Of a stretch of DNA of 35,386 bases, positions 8,721 through 16,877 are shown piece after piece. Both the position numbers and the translations under genes were made by a program. The notes below the pieces were generated by a model. The model was not told the origin of the DNA. It searched no databases and saw only the letters and a program-made list of their open reading frames with translations. Position 1 is the first letter of the stretch. Each line of letters opens with the position of its first letter. Origin of the DNA: Litoribacterium kuwaitense (GTDB lineage Bacteria > Bacillota > Bacilli > Bacillales > DSM-28697); contig NZ_JAALFC010000035.1 of assembly GCF_011058155.1 (NCBI RefSeq), positions 1 to 35,386 on the forward strand. Direction: 5' to 3'.

Positions 8721-8751
8721 ATTGTATCAAAAAAAATACGACTTCTGTAAA
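8721..8751 (-). promoter_or_regulatory. Candidate vegetative promoter of the yunF-yunD-yunC unit
   Basis: On the minus strand TTTACA is followed after 19 bases by TACAAT with an extended TGA before it. The -10 is good, but the spacing is long. It lies 35 bases upstream of the yunF start. Confidence 0.35.
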
Positions 8752-8943
8752 ATCGTGCATGTACTTCAGATAAAGTGAGGCAAAACACATTCATTACATA
8801 ATGACGGGATCGAGCTTAACATATACGACGAATTACAATATTGCACAAACCATGATTTTCCTAATCACCTATCACTTGATATACTTATTTTGGCTATTAT
8901 GATCACAGTTGCGAAAAACATAGATATAGAGAGGAATCAACGC

Positions 8944-9774
8944 GTGAGACATATCATTCCATATTTACTTTTTGCGAGCGTCATCGGTATAACGATGACA
9001 GGATCACTCATCTTACATACCTATTCCATATATATTTTTTATACAGTCTACGACGAAATGAAAACAATGATTACCTGGGCACTGCTTGGCAGTTACACCT
9101 TATTTGTTGTCAGCTTTTTACAAGCACGCTTATCCACGAGCACTGAGCAAGTTTGCTTCGATGAGAAACGAGGCGCCTTGACGAAAAAACTTCAAGCCCT
9201 CAACAAATCCGCAGATCGGATACCCGGAATTATATGGGTCGGCTTTAGCTTGCTCCTTCTTTACATCATGATCACCGGTTATTTTGAATATGAAGTATTT
9301 GTCACAATCTTTTACGTTGTCGCCATGGTTGTCACATTCTTTCTAGCCGTGAAATACGAAAAAAACACCTTTACAAAAGAAGAAGTTGAAGAAAATTTAC
9401 AAAATGAACACAAACCTTTCCGCTGGATCGACTATCGGAAGCAACCTTTCAGCATTTCGTTTATTCTGCTTACATGTATCATCTTTTATTACTTTTGGAT
9501 TAACCCAGAAGGTGCAATTCATGACCACGAAACCGTCGATACGAGCAGTCGTCACGCAATGTCACTGCCGTTTACAGCACTCTTACTTACCCATTCCACA
9601 TTTTATAATGTGTTATTGTACATCAGTCATCATTTCTCATTCCTTGGTTTTAAAAAGATTTATGTCTCAGGGGACAAAGTGTTAACGGCCCATTTTTTCG
9701 AACTCATTATAGGCGGCCTCGTCTTATTGCAATGGATCGTATCCATTATTCAGTTTGTTTGGTTCAACAACTAA
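8944..9774 (+). CDS. Multi-pass membrane protein of unknown function
   Basis: GTG 8944 is preceded by GAGAGGAA at proper distance; the ATG at 8890 has no ribosome binding site. The 276-residue product has about six hydrophobic segments: roughly residues 5-27, 40-62, 95-115, 118-140, 170-188 and 248-272. A charged loop with many Lys and Glu residues lies after the fourth. A His-rich stretch (DHETVDTSSRHAMS) follows the fifth segment. I do not recognise the family. It stands alone, 178 bases ahead of the flavoprotein gene, and has no obvious terminator. Confidence 0.65.
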   Translation: MRHIIPYLLFASVIGITMTGSLILHTYSIYIFYTVYDEMKTMITWALLGSYTLFVVSFLQARLSTSTEQVCFDEKRGALTKKLQALNKSADRIPGIIWVGFSLLLLYIMITGYFEYEVFVTIFYVVAMVVTFFLAVKYEKNTFTKEEVEENLQNEHKPFRWIDYRKQPFSISFILLTCIIFYYFWINPEGAIHDHETVDTSSRHAMSLPFTALLLTHSTFYNVLLYISHHFSFLGFKKIYVSGDKVLTAHFFELIIGGLVLLQWIVSIIQFVWFNN

Positions 9775-9883
9775 AGTAAATTGAATGGGTTGTCTGAAGT
9801 TTTGTTCATCATTACAGTGCCTCTAGTTGAAATGGCTTGTCGTAAATGATCTCAACGCTTTCTTCATTTATCGTCAAACAGTG

Positions 9884-9914
9884 TTGACTCTGGAACGACT
9901 CCATAGTTCATACT
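9884..9914 (+). promoter_or_regulatory. MerR-type promoter with operator dyad ahead of the flavoprotein gene
   Basis: TTGACT (9884-9889) and CATACT (9909-9914) are separated by 19 bases, the overlong spacer typical of promoters activated by MerR-family proteins. Inside lies the near-perfect dyad ACTCTGGA-N5-TCCATAGT (9887-9907, one mismatch). A MerR-family gene sits two genes downstream. An alternative -10, TTCATA, would give normal 17-base spacing. Confidence 0.5.
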
Positions 9915-9952
9915 CAGCATTGAGAATAAATCATTTAAAGAGGTGCAAAAAA

Positions 9953-11302
9953 ATGAACACATATGATGTTGCGATTATCGGAGCAGGTGCAGGCGGATTA
10001 AATGCAGCTTTTGAAGCGGTCCAGTTGCATAAAAAAGTTGTTCTCATTGATCAATTTAAGCCTGGCGGAGAATGTACATGGTCAGGATGTATTCCTAGTA
10101 AAGCGCTCATTCAAATCGCTAAAGACGTTAAAAACGCGCAAAAATTTGGCTCAATTCATATTGAATCAAAACAAATCTTAGAAAAAGTACGGCATTTGAT
10201 CGAAACGGCTCACCAAGGCGAAGCGGTTGAAGTCCTAGAAGACGCAGGCATTACGTATGTACAAGGGTCTGCTTCATTCAAAGATGCAAACACTTTAATG
10301 GTCAATGACGATGACATCACAGCGGATAAAATCGTCATTTCGACAGGCTCTTCCGCTCTCGTTCCACCGATAAACGGCTTAGAGAATGTAAACTATTTAA
10401 CGAATGAGACAGTCTTTTTACTTGAAGAACTGCCAAAAGAGCTCATCGTTCTCGGCGGAGGCGCGATCGGAGTTGAGCTTTCCCAAGCGATGCAGCGCTT
10501 AGGCGTCCAAGTCAAGGTCGTCGAAATGGCAGAAACCATTTTACCCCGCGAAGAGAAGGACATGGCACAGGCTGTCCAGTCCATTTTGCAGCGAGAAGGT
10601 GTCGCGTTTTATACATCCGCAAAAGCCGTTAAAGTGAAGGAGGATGAAAAAGGAATTACCCTCACTTTTGAACAGCATGGACAAGAAAAAGACATCACTG
10701 CTGAAAACATGCTAGTCGCCTTAGGACGAAAACCCAACACAGCAGGCTTAAATTTAGATCAGATCGGTGTCACTTACCATGCAAAAGGAATTGAAGTCAA
10801 CGAATACTACGAGACATCCGTACCTAACGTGTACGCAGTCGGTGACGTCGTCGGACCATTCTTGTTTTCACATACAGGCGGATTACAAGGAAAGCATGCG
10901 ATGCGAAACGCCTTCTCAGGAACTAAAAAGGTCATCAATTTCGATCATGTCGCCTGGTGTACATTTACGGAGCCAGAGCTGGCGAGATCAGGCATGACCG
11001 AAGCAGAAGCGCGCGAAAAATATCACGACCGCATCGCCGTCTATACGATGAATTACAGCGATGTCGACCGTGCTGTCGTTGATGAGAAAACAGACGGCAT
11101 GGCAAAAGTTATTTGTGACGATGAAGGCTTGATCTTAGGTGCAAGTATTTTAGGCGAGCGTGCCTGTGAAATGCTTTGTGAACTACAAATTTTAAAATCC
11201 CAAAATATTCCTTTTTACAAATTACAAGAAGCCATTCACCCATACCCTGGATATAGCGAATTGTTGCTTATGATGAGCACAGAAGCCTATAATCATCAAT
11301 AA
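9953..11302 (+). CDS. Dihydrolipoamide dehydrogenase-like FAD/NAD(P) disulfide oxidoreductase
   Basis: ATG 9953 follows AAGAGGTG; the open frame to 9827 is an extension without a ribosome binding site. The 449-residue protein has an FAD-binding GAGAGG near residue 10, a redox-active CX4C pair (C41 and C46 in ECTWSGCIPSK), an NAD-binding GGGAIGVE, the second FAD motif YAVGDV, and the C-terminal HPYPGYSE with the His/Glu pair of the class I family. It is thus an active-looking flavin disulfide reductase. It differs from true dihydrolipoamide dehydrogenase (C-x-N-x-G-C) and is not beside any 2-oxoacid dehydrogenase genes, so the substrate is probably another disulfide or a metal or reactive species. 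A terminator follows. Confidence 0.85.
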   Translation: MNTYDVAIIGAGAGGLNAAFEAVQLHKKVVLIDQFKPGGECTWSGCIPSKALIQIAKDVKNAQKFGSIHIESKQILEKVRHLIETAHQGEAVEVLEDAGITYVQGSASFKDANTLMVNDDDITADKIVISTGSSALVPPINGLENVNYLTNETVFLLEELPKELIVLGGGAIGVELSQAMQRLGVQVKVVEMAETILPREEKDMAQAVQSILQREGVAFYTSAKAVKVKEDEKGITLTFEQHGQEKDITAENMLVALGRKPNTAGLNLDQIGVTYHAKGIEVNEYYETSVPNVYAVGDVVGPFLFSHTGGLQGKHAMRNAFSGTKKVINFDHVAWCTFTEPELARSGMTEAEAREKYHDRIAVYTMNYSDVDRAVVDEKTDGMAKVICDDEGLILGASILGERACEMLCELQILKSQNIPFYKLQEAIHPYPGYSELLLMMSTEAYNHQ

Positions 11303-11309
11303 CCGATAC

Positions 11310-11346
11310 AAAAAGACTTGTCGTAGATACCATACAAGTCTTTTTT
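11310..11346 (+). terminator. Rho-independent terminator after the flavoprotein gene
   Basis: AAAAAGACTTGT pairs with ACAAGTCTTTTTT around a 12-base loop, ending in T6. It begins eight bases after the stop codon and separates the gene from merR. Confidence 0.9.
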
Positions 11347-11379
11347 GTACTATTTGATTGAGGGGAATGAGAAACATCC

Positions 11380-12186
11380 ATGAGCAATAAATATTTCCGC
11401 ACCGGCGATATTGCGAAATTTAACAACGTCTCCGCTGATACAGTTCGATATTACGATAAAGAAAATCTCGTCACCCCGACAGAGATCAGAGATAACAAAT
11501 ATCGCTACTATACACTAAATGACGCACTTAAATTTAACAACGTGACTTTATTACGAGAATTAAACGTACCGCTACAACAAATTAAAGAGTGGTTGACCTA
11601 CACGAACTTAGATCAAGCAACCTCTTTTAACGACGATTACATTGACACGTTAAAAGAAGAGCGTCGCATCATTGATCAAAAAATCCATTTCCTACAAGAG
11701 TTTAACGACCGGATGGAGTCATTTAAAATCAATCCAAACGCAATTGAATACGTAGAAAATGATTTTATTTATATTTGTCGTGCCTTGAGCTTTACTGCTG
11801 ACGACAAAGGCTTTAACATTGATGATCCGATTCAAGCAGAAGGTGTCGATGACCCATTTTGGACGAAAACATCGATTTTAGGATTTATGAATACAATCGA
11901 GCATCGTCACTCGCCGAACAAAGGACGTGTTTGTTGCTCTAATATTATCCCGAGTGAGTGTGATGACATTGAAAAGGTTCACTTTGTCCAAGCCCTCCGG
12001 TTTAATTACATCGGCAACCCGTTTAATGATCCTATGTATTTAAGTAAAATCATAACCCAAGCCGAAAAATACGCAGATACTAATAACACGAAACCGATCA
12101 ACGAATATTATGAAATGTACTATATGCACCAATTCGTTAATGATTCACCTTTATACTATGTACATATATATTTCCCTATAGACTAG
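11380..12186 (+). CDS. MerR-family transcriptional regulator
   Basis: The 268-residue protein has an N-terminal winged helix-turn-helix (YFRTGDIAKFNNVSADTVRYYD, given as FRTGDIAKFNNVSADTVRYY) and the second DNA-contact wing (NKYRYYTLNDALKF), followed by a coiled-coil helix around residues 85-115. The long C-terminal part (about 120-268) looks like a GyrI/BmrR-type effector-binding domain, ending in an aromatic-rich segment. No MerR-type cluster of conserved metal-binding Cys is obvious; there is one CC pair (about residues 186-187). It probably responds to an organic ligand. A dyad in a 19-base spacer ahead of the flavoprotein gene is a likely target. Confidence 0.82.
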   Translation: MSNKYFRTGDIAKFNNVSADTVRYYDKENLVTPTEIRDNKYRYYTLNDALKFNNVTLLRELNVPLQQIKEWLTYTNLDQATSFNDDYIDTLKEERRIIDQKIHFLQEFNDRMESFKINPNAIEYVENDFIYICRALSFTADDKGFNIDDPIQAEGVDDPFWTKTSILGFMNTIEHRHSPNKGRVCCSNIIPSECDDIEKVHFVQALRFNYIGNPFNDPMYLSKIITQAEKYADTNNTKPINEYYEMYYMHQFVNDSPLYYVHIYFPID

Positions 12187-12283
12187 GATGTCACACTTTA
12201 ACGTCTGTTCTTTCCTTGTTCTATCGCTTTACGCGAAACCTTTAGGGTCAGAATTGTACTGTGTAACGCGCTAGCAAGAATGC

Positions 12284-13312
12284 TCATTTATTTTCCATAC
12301 GCTGTTTTGCCAAAAACAATGTGTACGGAATTGCTCGGCTTTCAACTAGCGCTTCGAATGGCCTCGTTCCCGGAAAAGCATTGATTTCAATCATATAAAT
12401 ATCACCATGCTCATTTATTCCGAAATCAATCCCTAATGCGTCGACGGTCGGCTCCACCATGCTTTGTGTTTGCTTTGCAGTTTCTATGGCCAATTTGTTC
12501 AAGTTCAATTTAATCATTTTCGCATTTTCACCATACATCTGGTCTAAAAACTGTGTAATATACGTTATGGAAGACCCTACACTGACATTAACAATTTTAT
12601 TTTTTGAAGGACTAACCGCCGCATAGTGAAAAAATAACCGCCATTGTCCAGCTCCATCTCGCCCAACGTAGCTTCTAATGATAAAAGGATTCCCTTCCCT
12701 CGTTACTGAATTGACTCCAGGCTGAAGGTGATGATATTCAATATCTTTAATATTCATGACATACTGTCCTAATTCTTTATGGGGTATTTTGCTCTGTAGC
12801 CCACTTGCATTAGACACATGAATTTCATCCTGAAATTTTTCAAATATGAAAATTCCCAACCCTTTATGACCACGATTTGGCTTTAAAAAAACAGTTCGAT
12901 GCTCCTGTAGAAGCATATCTAACTGCTCTACATCTTTAAAAGAGATCGTATCAATCACATACTTAGATAAAAAAGCATTTTGCTTCATTTGTTCTTGAAA
13001 TTCGAGTTTACTTTTTCCTAAACGATGAGTTGTAAAAGGTAGACCTTCTTGTTGCAACTGCCTATATATAGGCTCATCTTGTCTAAGCGGAATATCGTTA
13101 TAAATGACATCCGGAAAATACGTAACCTCTTCAACCCACTCACCAAACTTATACATCTGACCAAAAATAAGCTTTTTTTCAAAATCAATTTGAGCCGGAT
13201 TAAAAAAAATAGCTTCAGCTTGATGCTCCTTAGCAAACATGGCGGCAACTGTATCTTTCATCATCGGATTTTTGTATTTCCTCAACATTCCAATTAATGG
13301 CATGAACCTCAC
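12284..13312 (-). CDS. YheC/YheD-family ATP-grasp spore coat-associated protein
   Basis: The 342-residue protein belongs to the YheC/YheD family of ATP-grasp enzymes found with the endospore coat. Visible are the N-terminal GMLRKYKNP, the ATP-binding region around FLKPNRGHKGLGIF, and the metal-binding EINAFPG near the C-terminus. The reaction is unknown; ATP-grasp proteins usually join an acid to an amine or thiol. The start is unclear: GTG 13312 and ATG 13303 (MPLIGMLRKY) are both possible, and the purine-rich GGTGAGG sits too close to the latter. It stands alone and is convergent with merR. Confidence 0.82.
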   Translation of the reverse strand: MRFMPLIGMLRKYKNPMMKDTVAAMFAKEHQAEAIFFNPAQIDFEKKLIFGQMYKFGEWVEEVTYFPDVIYNDIPLRQDEPIYRQLQQEGLPFTTHRLGKSKLEFQEQMKQNAFLSKYVIDTISFKDVEQLDMLLQEHRTVFLKPNRGHKGLGIFIFEKFQDEIHVSNASGLQSKIPHKELGQYVMNIKDIEYHHLQPGVNSVTREGNPFIIRSYVGRDGAGQWRLFFHYAAVSPSKNKIVNVSVGSSITYITQFLDQMYGENAKMIKLNLNKLAIETAKQTQSMVEPTVDALGIDFGINEHGDIYMIEINAFPGTRPFEALVESRAIPYTLFLAKQRMENK

Positions 13313-13343
13313 CAGCTCTCTACAAAGTGATTAGAACGTCTTA

Positions 13344-13372
13344 ATGATAAGTGGTAAGGTTGCAGCCAGCAA
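13344..13372 (-). promoter_or_regulatory. Candidate promoter of the YheC/YheD gene
   Basis: On the minus strand TTGCTG and TATCAT are 17 bases apart. The -10 has five of six consensus bases; the -35 keeps only TTG. It ends 32 bases before the gene. Confidence 0.35.
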
Positions 13373-13457
13373 TAACATTCAACCAAATGAAATTCTTAAA
13401 TTTTATTAAAGGAATTTACTACCATATTAATTTTTTTAGACTAAACAATAGCATCAT

Positions 13458-14507
13458 TCAAGAGAAATATGCCCGAATCAAATTATGCAGACGGGCTCTT
13501 AACCTTAAAATATGGGGCTGTCGGCCAAAATGTACGCGATTCGTCAAGAGGATAACGTGTAACTTAACGGCCGGATCAAACCAGATGCTTGTTCCTGTGA
13601 ATCCAGTATGTCCGTAAGAGGATGCGGAAAATAAATCGCCACATGATGATAAAGATTCGCTCTTTAACATCCAGCCTAGCCCCCGCTGTTCAGGTGCAAA
13701 CATCGTAAAACTTTGCCTTGCCAGTGACAATGCTGCTTCTGATAAAATTTGCTTCCCTTGATACACTCCGTGATTTTCAATCATACTAGCAAAAATCCCC
13801 AAATTGTTTAGCGTCGAAAACAGCCCCGCATGACCACTCACACCTCCAAGCAATTCGGCATTTTCATCGTGCACGTCCCCACACTTATAAGCTTGTCGAG
13901 CTTCGCAAAACTCCGTCGCCGCAAAACGACATTTTTGTTTATCGGGGTTGAACTGTGTATCATACATCATGAGCGGGTTGAACAATTGCTCTTGAACAAA
14001 TGAGGAAAAAGACTGCTCAGTCACTTTTTCAATCACTTGATGCAACGTAATAAAACCTATATCGCTATAAACAACTTTCGTCCCTGTCCGATATTCCAAA
14101 GGCTTAGCAAAAATTTGTGTCATCACTTGCTCTGCTGACCATTGCTTTTTGTAAAATGGCTGATGCGCTGGCAAACCTGAAGTATGCGTGAGCAAATGCT
14201 TTAACGTCACCTCCTTCTTACCGTTCTGGGCAAAATCCGGCAAGAAAAAGGGGACAGGGTCGTCTAAACGAATTTCCCCATCATCAATCAGCTTTAACAC
14301 TGCCGGCATTGTCGCTACGACCTTCGTCAAAGAAGCCAAATCAAAGACAGTATCCACTTCCATCGGTGCCTCGTAAGGATAGACCATTCGATGCCCGACA
14401 GCTTCCTTCACGATGACCTTCCCCTCATGTGACACAACCATAGCGGCTCCTGGAATATGACTTTGTGCAACTTCTTTTTGTAAAAAATGGATGAGAGCCT
14501 CTTTCAT
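13458..14507 (-). CDS. amiE: AmiE-like N-acetylmuramoyl-L-alanine amidase, beta-lactamase (S12) fold, no signal peptide
   Basis: ATG 14507 follows AAAGGGAGG; the 14531 start lies upstream of that site. The 349-residue protein has serine beta-lactamase/DD-peptidase motifs: SLTK (residues 59-62, nucleophile and base), YSD (147-149) and GHTGFTG near the C-terminus. By homology and by its place next to namZ it matches AmiE (YbbE) of B. subtilis, which cuts the peptide from MurNAc. B. subtilis AmiE is secreted. This protein has no signal peptide and should be cytoplasmic, acting on imported muropeptides. It could also be another S12 esterase. It is the last gene of the apparent operon. Confidence 0.75.
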   Translation of the reverse strand: MKEALIHFLQKEVAQSHIPGAAMVVSHEGKVIVKEAVGHRMVYPYEAPMEVDTVFDLASLTKVVATMPAVLKLIDDGEIRLDDPVPFFLPDFAQNGKKEVTLKHLLTHTSGLPAHQPFYKKQWSAEQVMTQIFAKPLEYRTGTKVVYSDIGFITLHQVIEKVTEQSFSSFVQEQLFNPLMMYDTQFNPDKQKCRFAATEFCEARQAYKCGDVHDENAELLGGVSGHAGLFSTLNNLGIFASMIENHGVYQGKQILSEAALSLARQSFTMFAPEQRGLGWMLKSESLSSCGDLFSASSYGHTGFTGTSIWFDPAVKLHVILLTNRVHFGRQPHILRLRARLHNLIRAYFS

Positions 14508-14627
14508 CAATGATCGCCTCCCTTTGTTCATTGATTGACTGCTAAAAAAAGATACAACCCCCCTTCCTTAAATTAAGTCGAAGGTTGCCTCTCTGTTCAA
14601 TCATCACTCCTCTTCCCGGACTTGTTT

Positions 14628-15575
14628 CTATAAATCTTTCTTCATTACATGAAATTTTCGTGTAATACGAAAGCCAGCTTTCCCGTAAAGAATACCTGCG
14701 CTTGTTTTTTCACCCGTCCATAAAAACCAAGCACCGTGTAAGCCTTCAGCTTTCATTTTCTGCAAGCATAGGTGTAATAAAATTTTCCCTAGCTTCTTCC
14801 CTTGCTCTGCAGGATCTACACCAAACGGTCCGAAGCGCTCTCGTACACCTTCATACCCCCCAAACATGCAGAAACCGACAACTTCTCGCTCTTTTCTAGC
14901 GACAATGATTCGATTTAACGGCAAGCCTTGCAAGATTCCTTCACGAATAGCTCTGCCCCAATCTGGGTTAAAGGTACAATTGGCAAATTGAATCAATTCA
15001 TAAAGGTCTTGATCAGCTGCGAGCGTAAAAGAATATCCTTCTGCTTCTCTTTTGTCCACAAGTACTTTGATGTCGTCTGTTAGCTGAAAATCAACTAAAC
15101 TTCGATCCATTGCTACCGGTGAATACAGTTTTTGAAACCCTTGGGCCAACAAAAAATGATACCCTGCAGAATATGATTCCTCGTCAATACCCGGTATAAT
15201 ATAATTTGGTGCATAAGAAGCAAAGAAAAGGTTTTGTCTACCATTCCTTTTCAAAAAATCTGTTGCTTCTCTCAGCAAAAATGTGCCGATACCTCTTTGA
15301 CGATAAGCCTCATCCACAAAGAAAAACGGAATCCAACCATTCTCTCGTTCAACGTCGGTCCCTGTCATTGGCAGAAGCCGACGCACTGCATATACAACCC
15401 CAACAAGACGATTTCCATCAAAAGCCAAACGCATTCCTTCAGGGTCAAAATTAGCATCCAGTAGCACGAGATGCCGAAAACGTTTTGGCGTGATTGGATC
15501 TTTCCATAATGATTGATTCCAGAGCTGTAAGATGTCTCGTTCATCACCAGGCTCGTAATGTCGATACGTCACCAT
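14628..15575 (-). CDS. Double-domain GNAT N-acetyltransferase
   Basis: ATG 15575 follows GAAGGAGG. The 315-residue protein holds two GNAT domains. The first (about 1-150) has the acetyl-CoA motif FVDEAYRQRGIGTFLL. The second (about 165-315) has FGVDPAEQGKKLGKILL. The substrate is not evident. Lying between namZ and amiE, it may acetylate amino sugars or muropeptide-derived products, but that is inference from context alone. Confidence 0.8.
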   Translation of the reverse strand: MVTYRHYEPGDERDILQLWNQSLWKDPITPKRFRHLVLLDANFDPEGMRLAFDGNRLVGVVYAVRRLLPMTGTDVERENGWIPFFFVDEAYRQRGIGTFLLREATDFLKRNGRQNLFFASYAPNYIIPGIDEESYSAGYHFLLAQGFQKLYSPVAMDRSLVDFQLTDDIKVLVDKREAEGYSFTLAADQDLYELIQFANCTFNPDWGRAIREGILQGLPLNRIIVARKEREVVGFCMFGGYEGVRERFGPFGVDPAEQGKKLGKILLHLCLQKMKAEGLHGAWFLWTGEKTSAGILYGKAGFRITRKFHVMKKDL

Positions 15576-15648
15576 TCTTTTTCCTCCTTCAATACGACTC
15601 CGTTCATTTTATTGTTCGTATCACCTAAGACCTCAAGAATCCCATTCA

Positions 15649-16803
15649 TTAGTGATAGAGCCAATAAGGTTGTGCTTGCTTCGTAAACTTTTCGAGTTGT
15701 TCATCACACGAATGGAGAAAATCTTTTGCCGTCCCGTCAAATAAATGCTTTCTTAACTGTTTAGTGCCGGCTAAGAGATCAAAAAAGAATTTACCATCTT
15801 CATTCTCGACAAATTGGAATTGTCTTGGATACATTTCTATGATCGTTTCTAATAGAAGAAGCCCGGCTTTTAAAGAGTGTAATTTAGTGCGATCAGTTAA
15901 ATGAAGCTGCACCCCACCACAAACTTCACCTTGATATTTTTGGTAGGTAGGTAAAAATGACGTCGGTCGTGCAAGTAGGCCAGCTATATTAATTTCGTTC
16001 ATGGCTTTAGCAAGCTTTTGTCCATCGATAAAAGGAGCGCCAATAACCTCAAAGGGCCTCACCGTTCCCCGGCCTTCAGAAAGGTTAGTGCCTTCAACTA
16101 AACATGTTCCTGTATATAAAATGTTCATATCGATGTTCGTCGTATTTGGCGAAGGGGGAATCCAAATCAAGCCCGTGTTATCGAAATACATGTCTCGCTT
16201 CCATCCTTGCATTGGAACTACAGTTAACTCGCAACAATATTTGAACTCGTGTTTATAGAGTAAAGCTAATTCTCCTACAGTTAATCCGTGCCGGTTCGGG
16301 AGTGGGAACATTCCGACAAAAGAACGTACGTCTTCTTCAACTAAATTCCCTTCCCTATCGCTCCCATTGACCGGATTAGGACGATCGAGCACAACAAAGT
16401 GCTTACCAAACTCAGCACAAGCTTCCATCACATAGGCCATCGTATAAATATACGTATAGTACCGTGAGCCAATATCCTGCAAATCAAAGACGATGACATC
16501 GACGTGATCAAGCATTTCTTTTGTCGGCTTCCTCGTCATTCCATAAAGACTATACACAGGCAAACCCGTAGAAGGGTCCACAGTAGAGCTCACCTTCTCT
16601 CCTTCCTTTGCATCTCCACGGATTCCATGCTCTGGTCCGTATAAGGTCGTTAGATGAACATCAGGGTGCTCGAAAAATAAATCGACAGAGGGGACGAGCC
16701 TCTCATTCACACCCGTCATATTCGTAACTAGACCAATCCGTTTTCCTTTGAAGTTTACATATTCGTGTGACAAAAAAATATCCAGTCCAAGTTTCAATGA
16801 CAT
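15649..16803 (-). CDS. namZ: NamZ-like exo-beta-N-acetylmuramidase (DUF1343), no signal peptide
   Basis: The 384-residue protein belongs to the DUF1343 family, whose B. subtilis member NamZ (YbbC) removes MurNAc from the non-reducing end of peptidoglycan fragments. Recognisable blocks are RIGLVTNMTGV, YGPEHGIRGDAKEGE, VFDLQDIGSRYYTYI and LDRPNPVNG. B. subtilis NamZ is exported. Here the domain starts almost at residue 1 with no signal peptide, so action in the cytoplasm is predicted. ATG 16803 directly abuts the GTGAGGG ribosome binding site; the TTG at 16797 is better spaced and may be the true start. The binding-protein gene ends 74 bases upstream. Confidence 0.88.
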   Translation of the reverse strand: MSLKLGLDIFLSHEYVNFKGKRIGLVTNMTGVNERLVPSVDLFFEHPDVHLTTLYGPEHGIRGDAKEGEKVSSTVDPSTGLPVYSLYGMTRKPTKEMLDHVDVIVFDLQDIGSRYYTYIYTMAYVMEACAEFGKHFVVLDRPNPVNGSDREGNLVEEDVRSFVGMFPLPNRHGLTVGELALLYKHEFKYCCELTVVPMQGWKRDMYFDNTGLIWIPPSPNTTNIDMNILYTGTCLVEGTNLSEGRGTVRPFEVIGAPFIDGQKLAKAMNEINIAGLLARPTSFLPTYQKYQGEVCGGVQLHLTDRTKLHSLKAGLLLLETIIEMYPRQFQFVENEDGKFFFDLLAGTKQLRKHLFDGTAKDFLHSCDEQLEKFTKQAQPYWLYH

Positions 16804-16877
16804 CCCTCACTTTTTTAATGTGCGCTAGTAGCTAAGTGCAACATCAAGTTACACAGCCAATTGGTTAACAAAAGCTC

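Noticed and set aside
9827-9952. N-terminal extension of the flavoprotein to 491 residues
   Set aside because: The extension covers the proposed promoter, lacks a ribosome binding site, and the FAD-binding fold starts directly after ATG 9953.
15206-15464. Two plus-strand open frames opposite the GNAT gene
   Set aside because: Both are antisense shadows of a clear GNAT coding region and lack ribosome binding sites.
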